Positions 18,084 through 28,228 of a DNA stretch of 49,261 nt are shown one piece after another. The stretch covers positions 1 to 49,261 of the forward strand of contig NZ_JSBN01000061.1 in the NCBI RefSeq assembly GCF_000797515.1, written 5' to 3'. Made by a program: the position numbers and the translations under genes. The first letter of the stretch is position 1, and each line of letters begins with the position of its first letter. The notes below the pieces were generated by a model. The model saw nothing but the letters and a program-made list of their open reading frames with translations, was not told the DNA's origin and made no database searches. The stretch is from Sphingomonas sp. Ant H11 (GTDB taxonomy: Bacteria; Pseudomonadota; Alphaproteobacteria; Sphingomonadales; Sphingomonadaceae).

Positions 18084-18356
18084 ATGGACGAACTGGCCGA
18101 TCTTCAGGCACGGATGGAAGCAGCGGCGGCGGCGCTGGATTTCGAGGAAGCGCGGAGGCTGCGCGACCGCATCAGCTTGCTCCGCGGCGGTGCGGATGCC
18201 GCTGCAGCGGCATCGGCCGACACCGCAGGTCTGACGCGGCAACAGCCGGGCGCAATGGGGCTCGGTTCCAGTCAGCAGCGCGTCAGCCCACCGCCCGGAT
18301 GGACGCCGCCGCGTAAGCCCGATCCGATGACGCAAGGACGATCGCGCAAGCGGTGA
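18084..18356 (+). CDS. UvrB/UvrC-motif small protein
   Basis: 90 residues. A single UVR motif (MDELADLQARMEAAAAALDF, then EEARRLRDRISLLR) forms a helical hairpin like that at the C terminus of UvrB, followed by a low-complexity tail (SPPPGWTPPRKPDPMTQGRS). Small stand-alone UVR proteins of this form recur in sphingomonads; their role is not established. It lies 35 bases after the acetyltransferase gene on the same strand. Confidence 0.8.
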   Translation: MDELADLQARMEAAAAALDFEEARRLRDRISLLRGGADAAAAASADTAGLTRQQPGAMGLGSSQQRVSPPPGWTPPRKPDPMTQGRSRKR

Positions 18357-18742
18357 TGCCGGACGAGTCGGTGTACTGACAGCCGCCTTTTTCGAAACGA
18401 GAAGACTGGACCCAATACGGTTTCCCGAAGATTGCGTCTGAGAGGTAGCCGCACTCCCTCCCACGTCTCCTTTGCGAATATACGCAGGCTTTCTCGTAAA
18501 AATTCAGCGATGTAGTTGAAATATACAGTCGGCGATCGTGGTACAAGAAAAGTCATGAGGACATAGACGGCGTATCGTCCCACTCCTCCTATTTGCGTTG
18601 TGGGCGTGTAGAATATAAGTGATATGGCGTTAAGGTTAATATTGTGCGGTCGCAAATCTTCCGGTCCAGTGTGGCGTTGGTCAGGACTAAAAATGAAATC
18701 CGCGATTTTCAGGTCTAGGTTTGCAGCCGCGCTACCCGGGTT
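18357..18742. other. Gene-poor, AT-richer spacer upstream of the histidine kinase
   Basis: No convincing gene on either strand. The minus-strand open frame across 18272-18655 has unusual composition and no family match. Base composition is more AT-rich than the neighbours, with stretches such as GTAGAATATAAGTGATATGG near 18608-18627 that could hold a promoter for the kinase. I see no clear repeat, terminator or operator. Confidence 0.5.
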
Positions 18743-21118
18743 ATGCGTTTTTTTGGGCGTGCTCTGCGGAAGCTCCTATGGCAGATCTGGGCCGAGGTGT
18801 CGGGTAAGGCTCCCCCGCTATCGTTTTCACTGGGCATTGGCGTCGCATCGCTTATTCTTGTCGGTCTGCGATATTGGCCGGTGGTGGCAATCGCGGCGAT
18901 CGGGACAACGGTGTTCGCCGAACCGGTGCATCCCGTTCTGCAAAATGTCGCGCATGGTGCGGGTCTCACGCTTGGTGCGGTCATCTCCGCATTCCTTATC
19001 GAGCGGTGGCGGATCAGGCCAAGTGACCTCCTGGATCCAAAGTCGGTGTGGCGGACCTTGGCGGCGGTCGTCGCGGGGACGTTCGCGGGTGCAGTGTCGG
19101 CGACTACGGTGGTAATGCTCGTCGGCGGGCCTGGTACTTTTGCGGCGGGCGTCGAGGATCGTGCGGCGCGCGTTTTGGATTGGGCTTAATTCTCGCGACG
19201 CCGCTGGTCTTGTCATGGGCAGCGCCTCCTGCGGAGCGCTGGACGCGCGTCGCGTGGTTTAACTTCGTTGCGTTGATGGTGCTTTGCGCCGCCGTCGCTG
19301 CGGCCATCAATTTCGGTTCGGGGACTGCTTCCTTCGCGTGGGTTATGTTTCCGCTCATCATCGCCGCCTTGCGCTTTCATTTGCGCGGAGCTGCCACATC
19401 GATGGTGCTTGTCGCGGTCATCACGCTGTGGGCCGCCGGACAAAATTCTTTCCAAGCCGTGGGGGAGCTGGCCAGTGGCCAGGTGCGCCTGGCGCAGTTG
19501 CTGGTCGCCGTGACCGCCGCGACGATGTTTGTCCTCGCCGCGACCGCCGACAAGCGTCGCGAACAGGAGCGCGCTCGGGATGCGGAGCAACGCTATCGCG
19601 CCATTTTCGAACAGGCCGGTGTCGGCGTGGCGGTCCTGTCGGCCGATGGCGAGTATCTCGCGGCGAACGAGCGCTATCTCGAGATCGCGGGATATGGCCG
19701 CGATGAGCTGCTTGGAAGCCACTATACCGCGATTCTCGACGACACCGAGGCAAGCGCGAGCCGAAACGTTCTCGCCCAACTTTCGGGTGGCACACCCCCC
19801 ATCATATCGCGTGATCTGAATATCCGAACCAAGGGTGGCGAAAAGCGGTGGATTCGGGCGACGTCGAGCAAGATTGTCGGGGCTGCGGGCGCGGTCGATC
19901 AGGTCGTGACCGTGGTCGAGGATATCTCGGAGCGCGTAAAGGCAGAGGTTGCGCTTTCGGAGAGTGAAAAGCGTTTCCGCCTGGCCCAGCAATATGCGGG
20001 CGTCGGTGTGTTCGACATCAACCTGACCGAAGAAAGCGCGCTGCATTCGCCGGAAAGTGCGGCACTGTTTGGAGTGCCCTGGCATCCCGGCGCATACAGA
20101 CTTTCGGAATTTGTCGACCGCATCGGTCAGTCGCAATTGCACGAGATGCGGGCAAAATTGTTCCGGTCTGCGGTCGACGAAGCCCCGTTCGAAATGTCCC
20201 TGCGCGTCTCCATGCCGGATCGCCGCATTCGCTGGATCCGTTTGCACGGCCGATACGATCCTTATGAGGAGCGACCTCGTCTTCTCGGCCTGGTCATCGA
20301 TATCACCAGCGACGTTGAAGCGAAGGCGCAATTGCGCGAAGCAAATGAGAAGTTCCTGCGCGTTACCCGCTTGAGCGCGATGGGTGCGATGGCCTCGACC
20401 CTGGCGCATGAGTTGAATCAGCCGCTATCGGCCATCACCAATTATGTCGAAGCGGGACGCTACAAGCTCTGCGACGCTGAAGCGGTCGACGGGAAGCTGC
20501 TCGCGATCCTCGATTCCGCGCGTGATCAAGCGCTGCGCGCGGGCGAAATCATCCGCAAGATGCGGGCCTTTGCCGTAAGTGGCGAGGTCGTGTTCGAACG
20601 GGTGTCCCTGGGGCCGGTCCTCGCGGCGGCGTGCGCTGGTGTGCAGCAACTCAAAATGGCCGATGATGTGACCCTCATTTGCCATCCCGTGCGGCCCGAC
20701 CTCTTGGTGGTTGGCGATCCGGTGCAGCTCGAGCAAGTGATGTCGAATCTGGTCCGCAACGCTGTCGAGGCAACCGAGGGGGGTGGCGCGTCGGGAAATC
20801 GTGGTGTCCACCGATATCCGTCAGCGCGACGTATTGATCACAGTGTCCGACAACGGGTGCGGTCTTCCCCAGGGGATGCTCGAAAACCTGTTTGCACCGT
20901 TTCGGACGAGCAAATCGAACGGTGCCGGCCTGGGACTGGGCCTACCGATTTGCCGAACTATCGTCGAGGCGCATGGCGGCAAATTGTGGGCGGAAAACAA
21001 TCCGCAGGGTGGCGCGACCTTCAGCCTTGTCCTGCTCTTGGAAGAGGGCTGGGCGCATCTCGGGAAAGGCGAGATCGCGTCCGAGCCATACGGGCAACGC
21101 GACGACCGGGCCGCCTAG
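18743..21118 (+). CDS. MASE1-PAS-PAS sensor histidine kinase, two frameshifts in the record
   Basis: About 790 residues. An N-terminal multi-pass MASE1-type sensor (GIGVASLILVGLRYWPVVAI onward) is followed by two PAS domains (RYRAIFEQAGVGVAVLSADG and KRFRLAQQYAGVGVFDINLT), a dimerisation/phosphoacceptor H-box LAHELNQPLSAITNYVEAG, and the ATPase domain with N-box EQVMSNLVRNAVEA, DNGCGLPQGM and GLGLGLPICRTIVEAHGG. Frame joins: one G lost at 19182-19184 (restores VLDWGLILATPLVLSW) and one G gained in G6 at 20778-20783 (restores ATEGVARREIVVSTD). No response-regulator gene is adjacent, so it is an orphan kinase. It stands just upstream of the fecI-like gene and may feed signals into that locus; this is inference. 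Confidence 0.88.
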
Positions 21119-21216
21119 AGCCGCAGATTGCGGAAGGACCGTCCTGTTTTCGCGTGAATGTCGCGTTGTTGTAAGAATGCCGTCCTAAGCGCGCTCCGAG
21201 CCGTTTGGAGCATAGG

Positions 21217-21789
21217 TTGAGCTGGCTGCGTGACATCGATCGCTGGTTCATGGCCGAGGTGCTGCCGCACGCAGCCGCTTACCGGGCCAAGGCGGCGCAT
21301 TTTTGCGGTCGTGACGATGCCGATGATCTGGTGCAGGAAGCCTATGCGCGCGTCCTGAAGACGCCGGACTTTCGGGCGATCGTCAGCGCGCGCGGGTTCG
21401 TCCTCACGATCGTGCACAATCTCGCGCTGGAGCGGCTGCGGCGGGCGAACGTGGTGCGGATCGAACTGTTGGCATCGCTGGACATGCTTGATGTGGCGGA
21501 TCCCGCACCCGACGCCTTTGCGGTTGCAGCCGGGCGTTCCGACTTGCGACGCCTGCTCCAGCTGATCGATGACTTGCCGCCGCAATGCGCGCGCGTCCTG
21601 CACATGCGCAAAATTCAGGGCATGCCCCCGATTGCAATCGCCGAGGCGCTTTCAATATCTGTCTCGACGGTGGAAAAGCATATCGCTAAGGGGCTTGCCC
21701 TCGTAACAAAGGCCCGTCGCGACAGCGAAACCCAGGTGGAGGAAGTTTGTCCGGCCTTTCCGAAATCCCGCAGCGGCACGCTGACCTGA
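21217..21789 (+). CDS. FecI-like ECF sigma factor
   Basis: About 190 residues. Region 2 is DDADDLVQEAYARVLKTPDF with VLTIVHNLALERLRR; region 4 is LPPQCARVLHMRKIQGMPPI with the helix-turn-helix AIAEALSISVSTVEKHIAKG, typical of FecI sigmas that transcribe an outer-membrane receptor gene on command of a FecR partner. I choose the TTG at 21217 because GGAG lies six bases upstream; the TTG at 21205 is possible but has no site. Its 3' end overlaps fecR by 43 bases, implying coupling. Confidence 0.85.
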   Translation: MSWLRDIDRWFMAEVLPHAAAYRAKAAHFCGRDDADDLVQEAYARVLKTPDFRAIVSARGFVLTIVHNLALERLRRANVVRIELLASLDMLDVADPAPDAFAVAAGRSDLRRLLQLIDDLPPQCARVLHMRKIQGMPPIAIAEALSISVSTVEKHIAKGLALVTKARRDSETQVEEVCPAFPKSRSGTLT

Positions 21790-22691
21790 CCGACGAGGCG
21801 GCCGCCTGGCTGGCCGCGCTGGACGCGGGATCGGCGGACATAGCGGCATTCGAGGCCTGGCGTGACGCGGATATCCGCCATGCCGTTGCCTTCGTCGAGG
21901 TGGCCGGCACGTGGCGCGACATGGACGCTTTGCGCCTGGCAAACGGGGACATGCAACGCGGCAACGTCGCCGAACCGATCGCCGCGGAGCGACCGAGCCG
22001 ACGCCACCTCCTGCGCGCTGCTGCCTCGGTTGCGGTTGTAGTGGTCGTCGGCGGCGGCTTCGCATACCGCGCCGCTGCCCGCGCTTCGGCAACGACTGCC
22101 GTCGGCCAGCGCAAGACCGTCGCCGCTGCACCCGGACTGTCGCTCGATCTTAACACCGACACGAGTGTCTCCTGGAAAGACGGCATGCCTGCGCGGGCCT
22201 GGCTGGAACGGGGCGAGATCGCAGTGCGCCTGGCTGCGTCGCACCGGCTGGAGTTGTTGACGCCCGGCGGCCGGTTTCTGCTCGAACCGGGCGCGTACAA
22301 TGCTCGGGTGCGCGGTGCTGGCTGCGAACTGGCGATCCTCGCCGGAGGCGGTACGTTCGAGGGTACTGGGCGGCGCATCGGCTTGGGCACGGTCGCGCTG
22401 GCGAACGCAGGCCAGTTGGCGCTGCGAGACGCGCCCGATCTCGGTCCGATCAGCGCATGGCAGCACGACACGCTCGTGCTGAACGGGCAAAGCCTCGATT
22501 ACGCGGTGTCGGAGATGAACCGCTATCTGCCCGAGAAAATCGTGATCGGTGATCCCGATCTGTCGCGCCTGCGCCTCGGCGGCACTTTCGCCACCACCGA
22601 CCCCGCCGAATTTCTGCAGGCGCTGCGCACGTCGTTCGGTGTACGGGCGACCACGGGTGCGAACGGCGGCATCGTTCTCACCCGGATTTGA
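21747..22691 (+). CDS. FecR-family anti-sigma/signal transducer
   Basis: 314 residues starting at TTG 21747 after GGAGGAAG. The cytoplasmic N domain (TDEAAAWLAALDAG, AFEAWRDADIRHAVAFVEVA) binds the sigma factor. One transmembrane helix follows (LLRAAASVAVVVVVGGGFAY), then the periplasmic FecR domain (LNTDTSVSWKDGMPARAWLE, RGEIAVRLA) and a C-terminal STN-like module (LDYAVSEMNRYLPEKIVI) that would contact the receptor's signalling domain. Together with the flanking genes this is a complete cell-surface signalling set. Confidence 0.9.
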   Translation: MSGLSEIPQRHADLTDEAAAWLAALDAGSADIAAFEAWRDADIRHAVAFVEVAGTWRDMDALRLANGDMQRGNVAEPIAAERPSRRHLLRAAASVAVVVVVGGGFAYRAAARASATTAVGQRKTVAAAPGLSLDLNTDTSVSWKDGMPARAWLERGEIAVRLAASHRLELLTPGGRFLLEPGAYNARVRGAGCELAILAGGGTFEGTGRRIGLGTVALANAGQLALRDAPDLGPISAWQHDTLVLNGQSLDYAVSEMNRYLPEKIVIGDPDLSRLRLGGTFATTDPAEFLQALRTSFGVRATTGANGGIVLTRI

Positions 22692-22772
22692 ACTTTTTTT
22701 ACACGGCGAATGGCGGTTCGTCCGCGCTGATCCATCCTTGCCCCGACAATCGCATAGAGTGTGGGGACTTCC

Positions 22773-25252
22773 ATGATACGATATTTGACGACGACCGCCA
22801 TCGTGGCGGTCGCGATGACCAGTGCTGCATCCGCGCAGGCCGAGCCGGCGCGCATCCGCTTCGATATCAGGTCGTCCGATACGGCCACCGCGCTGAACGG
22901 CTTTGCGCGGCAGGCCGGTGTGCACCTTGTCTTTCCGTACGACGCGGTTGCCGGTCGCCGTGTTGCCGCGCTGCACGGCAGCTTCACCCGCGACGAGGCG
23001 CTGCGTCGCTTGATTGCGGGGCAGGGACTGGTGATTGCGGAGCAAACCGCATCGATGATCTCGCTGAAGGTCGCGCCGGTCGAACCCCCAAAGGAAACCG
23101 CAAGCACGACCGGAGCGGACATCGTCGTGCTGGGGCAGGGCCAGTCTCGCCAGGTGCAGACCGTCTCCGCCAAGGCGATGGAAAAGACGACGGCGGGCTC
23201 GTCGCCGCTGCGCTCGCTCAGTCGACTGCCAGGCGTCAATTTCGACTCGTCCGACGCGCGCGGCACCTATGAGGCGGCGACCCAGCTTTCGATCCGCGGC
23301 TTCCTGACCGACCAGATGGGGTATACGCTCGACGGCGTCCCGCTCGGCAATATGCAGTATCGCAACAATAACGGCCTTTCGATCAACCGCGCGCTGCTGA
23401 CCGAGAACAACGGCGCTGCCACGCTCTCCCAGGGCAGCGGCGCGCTGGGCACGGCGTCGACCAGCAATATCGGCGGCACGGTGGACTTCACGTCGATCGA
23501 CCCGACCGCACGCTTCGGTGTCGATCTCGAGGCGAGCTACGGCAGTGCCAATTCATGGCGCACCTTCGTTCGCCTCAACAGCGGCGATCTGCCATGGGGC
23601 GGACGACTGGCGCTCTCCTATGCGCACGACCGGCAAGGCAAATGGAAGGGCTGGGGCAAGCAGGTTCAGGACCAGATCAACGCCAAATACGTCCAGCCGC
23701 TGGGCGATAGCGTGACCTCGACCACCTTTCTCGACCTGATCGACCGGCGCGAAGACGATTATAACGACACCTCGCTGGCGCGGCTGAAGACCTATGGCTG
23801 GGATTTCGACAATATCCCGACTTTCGCGCTGGCTGAACAACTCGCCACGATCACCCAGAATGGCGGCACACCGCCCGCGCCTTATGTGAACGCGGACGAC
23901 AGCGTGTATCAGGGTGGCGGCGTTCGGCGCGATCTGCTCGCCTATGAAAAGCTCGGCTATCAGCTTTCGTCGCGCCTGTCGGGCTTCACCACCGGCTATA
24001 TTCACCTCGACAAGGGTATCGGCACCTGGGCCGATCCCTATGATCCCACGCCCGCAGCCTATGGCGGCTCGCCGATTTCGGTTTCGGCAAACCGTTACGA
24101 CATCGATCGCAAGGGCATCATCTCGCGCCTCACGTTCAAGGCCGGTGACCACAAAATCGAGGGCGGCGTGTGGTATGAGCGCAACGCGTTCAACCAGGCG
24201 AACTATCTCTACGGACTTCAGGCGGGCGTCGCGCCGCAGGAGTTTCAAAAGTTCTACACCAACCCATTCCGCACGACTTATTCGAACCAATATACCACCG
24301 ACACCGTGCAACTCGACATCAGTGACACCTGGCAGGCGACGGACCATCTTCGCCTGAACGCGGGCGTGAAGGGTGTCGTTTCCACCAATCACGCGCACAG
24401 CATCGTCAGCACCAAGCCGATCGACGGCTCGATCAAGGCGGAGAACTGGTTCCTGCCGACCGCCGGCCTTCTTTACACGCTGGACGGCCACAACGAACTT
24501 TTCGCGGATTACACCCGCAATATGGCGGCGTTCGTCGCGTCCACATCGAGCGGCCCCTTTTCCAGCAGCTCGCAAGCCGGTTTCAACTATATCCGCAGCG
24601 ACCTGAAACCGGAGATGACCAACACGTTCGAGGCCGGTTACCGCTTCCACAATCGCGATTTGCAGCTTTCGCTGACCGGCTATTACGTGAAGTTCACCAA
24701 CCGCCTGCTCGCGTCTTCGATCAGCGCGACCGTCGTCGGCAACCAGAACGTGTTGCAGAATGTCGGCAGCGTCTCGTCGCGCGGCGTCGAGGCGGCGGCG
24801 AACTGGCGGTTCGCGCCGCATTGGTCGCTGTACGGCAGCTGGGCTTATAACGATGCGACCTATGACGACAATGTCCAGCCGCTGGGCGGGGCCGTTGTCG
24901 CCACCAAGGGCAAGCAGGTGGTCGCGTCGCCGAAGAACGTCGCAATGCCGAGCTGAATTATGACGATGGCACATTATGGGGTGGGGTGACTGCGCATTAT
25001 CGCAGCGCGCGCTACTACAGCTATCTGAACGATGCTGTGCTGCCCGGCGCGGTCAATTTCAACCTTTCGGCCGGCTATCGCTTCAGCCGCCTGCTCGACG
25101 TTCAGGTCAACGTGATGAATCTGTTCGACGCGCATTATATCGCTTCGACCGGCACCGCCGGTTTCGTGACCTCCGATCCCAACGGCACCTATACCACGCT
25201 GCAGGCCGCTGCCCCGCGACAGGTGTTCGCGACGGTGCGCGCGCACTTCTGA
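22773..25252 (+). CDS. TonB-dependent receptor with STN signalling domain, frameshifted in the record
   Basis: About 826 residues. After the signal peptide (VAMTSAASAQA) an STN domain (IRFDIRSSDTATALNGFARQ to LVIAEQTASMISLKV) receives or transmits the signal to FecR. A TonB-box-like DIVVLGQ, a plug domain (LPGVNFDSSDARGTYEAATQ, YTLDGVPLGNMQYRNNN) and a 22-strand-type barrel follow. One A is missing at 24944-24945: restoring it gives NVANAELNYDDGTLWGG and lets the frame run to the C-terminal strand ending RQVFATVRAHF, where the terminal Phe is the outer-membrane assembly signal. The ligand is not identifiable, but the downstream phosphoesterase suggests a phosphorylated compound. Confidence 0.92.
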
Positions 25253-25267
25253 GCCGTTTCTCCGGAA

Positions 25268-25310
25268 AGGGGCGCTCCCTCGTATCGGGAGCGCCCCTCG
25301 ACCGTCTTTT
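25268..25310 (+). terminator. Terminator or attenuator between receptor and phosphoesterase
   Basis: A perfect 12-bp stem (AGGGGCGCTCCC at 25268-25279, GGGAGCGCCCCT at 25287-25298) with a seven-base loop, then a spacer and TTTT at 25307-25310. It lies between the receptor stop and the phosphoesterase ribosome-binding site, so it likely lowers read-through or protects the receptor mRNA, making receptor and enzyme levels differ. Confidence 0.7.
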
Positions 25311-25323
25311 CGATGGAGGCCTT

Positions 25324-26256
25324 ATGGACCGTCGCACGCTTCTGAAGCTCTCGATGGGCGCGCCGCTTCTGCCGCTGGCGGCGCGGGCGGCGTCGGCCGC
25401 GCCGACGCAGACCGCCGACGCGTTCCGTTTCGTCCTGATGGGCGATTGCCATATCCGGCCTGAACTGGACGCCGCCCGCGCCTGCGCGATGTGTTTCGAA
25501 CAGGTCTCCGCGTCCGACTGCGATTTCGTGATCCAGGGCGGCGACCATATCGAGGACGCGTTGGAAACCGGACGCGATCGCGCGACGATGCTGATGGATC
25601 TCTATCAACGGACCGAGCGCGCGCATCTGCGCAAACCGGTGCATCACGTCATCGGAAATCACGATTGTCTCGGCGTCTTCCCGAAGAGCGGGATCGATCC
25701 TTCCGCGCCCGATTATGGCAAGCACTTCTACATCGATCGCTTCGGACCGCGATATTACGCCTTCGACCATAAGGGCGTGCATTTCGTCGTGCTCGATTCG
25801 ATCGGCCTGACGGCCGACCGAAATTACGAGGGGCGCGTCGATGATGAGCAACTGGCCTGGCTGCGCGGCGATCTCGCGGCGCAGCCCAAAGGTGCTCGCA
25901 TTGTCGCCGTGACGCACATTCCGCTGGTTACCGCGATGCAATGCTATGAGCCGGAATCCTGGCTCGACACGCCGCACAACTGGACGTTCGTGGTCAATGG
26001 CCGCGACGTGCTGCGGGTCCTGCGCGACCACGATGTTCTCGCGGTGCTACAGGCACACAGCCACGTCTATGAGCGGATCGAGCTGAACGGCATGTCCTTC
26101 ATCACCACGGGTGCCGTCGCAGGCGCGGATTGGCGCGGATCATTCCTCGGCACGCCGGAGGGCTATACCGAGATCGCCGTCTCCGGCCGCACCGTGACGA
26201 GTTGCTATCGAACATACGGCTTTTCCAGCGTCGCTCGGCAAGACGTGCCGATCTGA
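25324..26256 (+). CDS. Tat-exported calcineurin-like metallophosphoesterase
   Basis: 310 residues, ATG after GATGGAGG. The N terminus MDRRTLLKLSMGAPLLPLAA has an RR motif and hydrophobic core of Tat signals, so the enzyme folds with its metals in the cytoplasm and acts in the periplasm. All five metallophosphoesterase blocks are present: GDCH, QGGDHIED, VIGNHDCLG, VTHIPLV and QAHSHVYE. It hydrolyses phosphomono- or diesters with a dinuclear metal centre. Position after a FecIR-controlled TonB receptor suggests that it processes a phosphorylated compound taken up by the receptor, or releases phosphate from it. Confidence 0.9.
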   Translation: MDRRTLLKLSMGAPLLPLAARAASAAPTQTADAFRFVLMGDCHIRPELDAARACAMCFEQVSASDCDFVIQGGDHIEDALETGRDRATMLMDLYQRTERAHLRKPVHHVIGNHDCLGVFPKSGIDPSAPDYGKHFYIDRFGPRYYAFDHKGVHFVVLDSIGLTADRNYEGRVDDEQLAWLRGDLAAQPKGARIVAVTHIPLVTAMQCYEPESWLDTPHNWTFVVNGRDVLRVLRDHDVLAVLQAHSHVYERIELNGMSFITTGAVAGADWRGSFLGTPEGYTEIAVSGRTVTSCYRTYGFSSVARQDVPI

Positions 26257-26384
26257 ATGCCGATCAGCGACAGCGTCGACCGTCCGGGCACTTGCCGCAG
26301 GCGCTGACAAAATCGGGGATGTCGAATGTGCTCTCTGTTATCGGCAGGGAGGGGCGCGACCCTGATCTTTCCGGAGAACGATGG

Positions 26385-26864
26385 TCACCCATCTACGCCG
26401 GTCAGGCCGGGATAGTCCTGCGGGCGCGGCGCGGGGGCATTCCAACGGAAGCGGCGCTCCTGCTCCGTGATCGCCAGATCGTTCACCGACGCCTCGCGGC
26501 GGCGCATCAGCCCGTTTTCGGCGAACTCCCACTGCTCATTGCCGTAACAGCGATACCACCCACCGGCGATGCGGCATTCGTACTGAAACCGCACCGCGAT
26601 CCGGTTGTCGGTAAACGCCCACAGGTCCTTGACGAGGCGATACTCCTCTTCGCGCGCCCATTTGGCCCTCAGCAACGCGACAATGGCGGGCCGACCCGTG
26701 ACGAAGCAGTCTCGGTTCCGCCATTCGCTATCGATCGTATAGGCCAGGGCCACACGCTCGGGGTCGCGGCTGTTCCAGGCATCTTCCGCGGCGCGCACCT
26801 TGAGCAAAGCGGTCTCGCGAGTGAAGGGCGGCATCGGCGGCCGAGGGATTTTGAGCGGGCTCAT
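26385..26864 (-). CDS. DUF1348 (SnoaL/NTF2-fold) protein
   Basis: 159 residues with the DUF1348 core: [60 protein letters not shown] and [20 protein letters not shown]. These small NTF2-fold proteins have unknown substrate. The start ATG at 26864 overlaps the upstream flavin-fold gene stop as ATGA, so it is translationally coupled to it. In this record the two genes run on as one frame because of an extra base in the upstream gene; they are separate genes. Confidence 0.85.
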   Translation of the reverse strand: MSPLKIPRPPMPPFTRETALLKVRAAEDAWNSRDPERVALAYTIDSEWRNRDCFVTGRPAIVALLRAKWAREEEYRLVKDLWAFTDNRIAVRFQYECRIAGGWYRCYGNEQWEFAENGLMRRREASVNDLAITEQERRFRWNAPAPRPQDYPGLTGVDG

Positions 26865-27494
26865 GCTGGGATGTCCTTTTCGGCGAGCGCTGTGCGCAGC
26901 GCGGCGTTTTTCGGCCTCGAGCGCGGCGAGTCTGGCGTGGAGAGGAGCCGAGGCTGCAACGATCTCGGCCTCGGTAAAACGCGGGGTGATGTGTTGCGGG
27001 CAATTCCAATCGAATGCCTCAAGGTGCAGCAGGAAGAAGCGTTCGGGCAGGCCGCGATAGTTTGCGAGCTCGAGTTTCGTCGCCAGTGCGGCATCGGCGG
27101 AGAGATCGCGCACCTCGATCCGGGCATAGAGCTTCAACCGGCGACGGCGCGGATAGTCCATCAGGAAGATCGCGACACGGTCGTTCGCCGCGATATTGCC
27201 GAGACTGATATATTGGCGATTGCCCCGAAAATCGGCGAAAGCGAGCGTGGTCTCGTCCAGAACCTTGAGGAAGCCCCGGGGGCCGCCGCGATGCTGGACA
27301 TAGGGCCAGCCGCTTTCCGATACGCTTCCCAAGTAGAAGCTGTCGCGGCTGGCGATAAATTCGACTTCGGCTGGTCCGAAGCGGTCCGACGGGCGGTGCC
27401 CGCCGACTGCGTCGTAAAGCCCGGCACTGCCGTTTGCCAGCTGTGCCGCTAGCACGCTCGGCGTCGTTGCGAGGGTGAGGAAGGCATTGGCCAT
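26861..27494 (-). CDS. Pyridoxamine-5'-phosphate-oxidase-like split-barrel flavoprotein, frameshifted in the record
   Basis: About 210 residues when restored. Features: [80 protein letters not shown], which form the FMN- or F420-binding split barrel of the PNPOx-like superfamily. The C terminus shows an extra base in the T5 run at 26907-26911: removing it gives [19 protein letters not shown] and a TGA overlapping the next start. Uncorrected, it appears falsely fused to DUF1348. Probable role in redox handling of small molecules; the substrate is unknown. Confidence 0.85.
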
Positions 27495-27567
27495 GATCCG
27501 ACTCCCGGAGGGCTGGAAAAGGGGACATCGTTGGCGGGCGCACGGTGCGCGGCCCGCAACGGGGGCG

Positions 27568-28113
27568 TCACGCGGCCTGGGCGGCCAGGACGACCGGGAA
27601 GTCAATGTCGGTTTCGGCGACATTGTTGATGTAGTTGGTCAGCACGTTGAGCGCGACCGACGCCACGATCTCGATCACCTGGGCGTCGCTAAAGCCGGCC
27701 AGACGCACTGCGGCGAGGTCGGCGTCGCTGACGCGGCCGCGCGCGTCGAGCACCTTTCGCGCGAAGACAAGGGCGGCGTCGGCCTTGGCGTCGCCCGAAT
27801 GACCGGTACGGTTCAGCGCGACCTCGGCGTTGTCGATCTTGGCGAGGTTGAGGCCGAGATAGGTGTGCGCCGACAGGCAGTAATCGCAGCCATTTGCCTG
27901 CGCGATTGCGAGCGCGATGCGTTCGCGGGTCTTGGCGTCGAGCGTGCGGCCCAATGCGCCGTTGAGGCCGAGATAACCCTCGAGCGCTGCGGGGCTGGTG
28001 CCGACGAGACGGAAGAGGTTGGGGATCGTGCCGAGCTGTTTCTGGACGGCATCGAGCAGCGGCTGCGACTTTGCGGGGGAATCTTCGCGCGTGGGGATAG
28101 CGATGCGGGACAC
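27568..28113 (-). CDS. Carboxymuconolactone decarboxylase/AhpD-like protein
   Basis: 181 residues, starting at GTG 28113 with AGGAG eight bases upstream. The redox CXXC motif is in [20 protein letters not shown], with the proton-relay His three residues later, as in AhpD-like peroxidases. [20 protein letters not shown] and [14 protein letters not shown] are also typical. Likely a thiol peroxidase or alkylhydroperoxidase. It is first in a leftward set (this gene, split-barrel flavoprotein, DUF1348) divergent from a LysR gene, which probably controls it. Confidence 0.88.
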   Translation of the reverse strand: MSRIAIPTREDSPAKSQPLLDAVQKQLGTIPNLFRLVGTSPAALEGYLGLNGALGRTLDAKTRERIALAIAQANGCDYCLSAHTYLGLNLAKIDNAEVALNRTGHSGDAKADAALVFARKVLDARGRVSDADLAAVRLAGFSDAQVIEIVASVALNVLTNYINNVAETDIDFPVVLAAQAA

Positions 28114-28228
28114 GTCTTTTCTCCTGGGTAGGCGGCTGGGTGCGGCCTGCCCAATTAAAATGCCCTTTCGAGCCGTCTGTGATAATCGGTTCAATCGACA
28201 CTTCACTCATGCGAAGATCGGGATAATC
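28114..28228. promoter_or_regulatory. Divergent promoter region of the AhpD-like gene and lysR
   Basis: 115 bases separate the two starts. LysR-type regulators usually bind such a shared region, with T-N11-A sites. AT-rich stretches (AATTAAAATGCCC, GTGATAATCGGTTCAATC, GGGATAATCATGG) could serve as -10 boxes or operator halves. I cannot fix a single operator by eye. Confidence 0.4.

Noticed and set aside
18272..18655. Minus-strand ORF of 127 codons between the UVR-motif gene and the kinase
   Set aside because: It overlaps the UVR-motif gene, lacks a ribosome-binding site and has no recognisable features; its residues reflect an AT-richer spacer.
26385..27494. Apparent fusion of a split-barrel flavoprotein with DUF1348
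   Set aside because: The fused frame depends on an extra T in the T5 run at 26907-26911. Removing it gives a natural stop overlapping the DUF1348 start, the usual two-gene arrangement.
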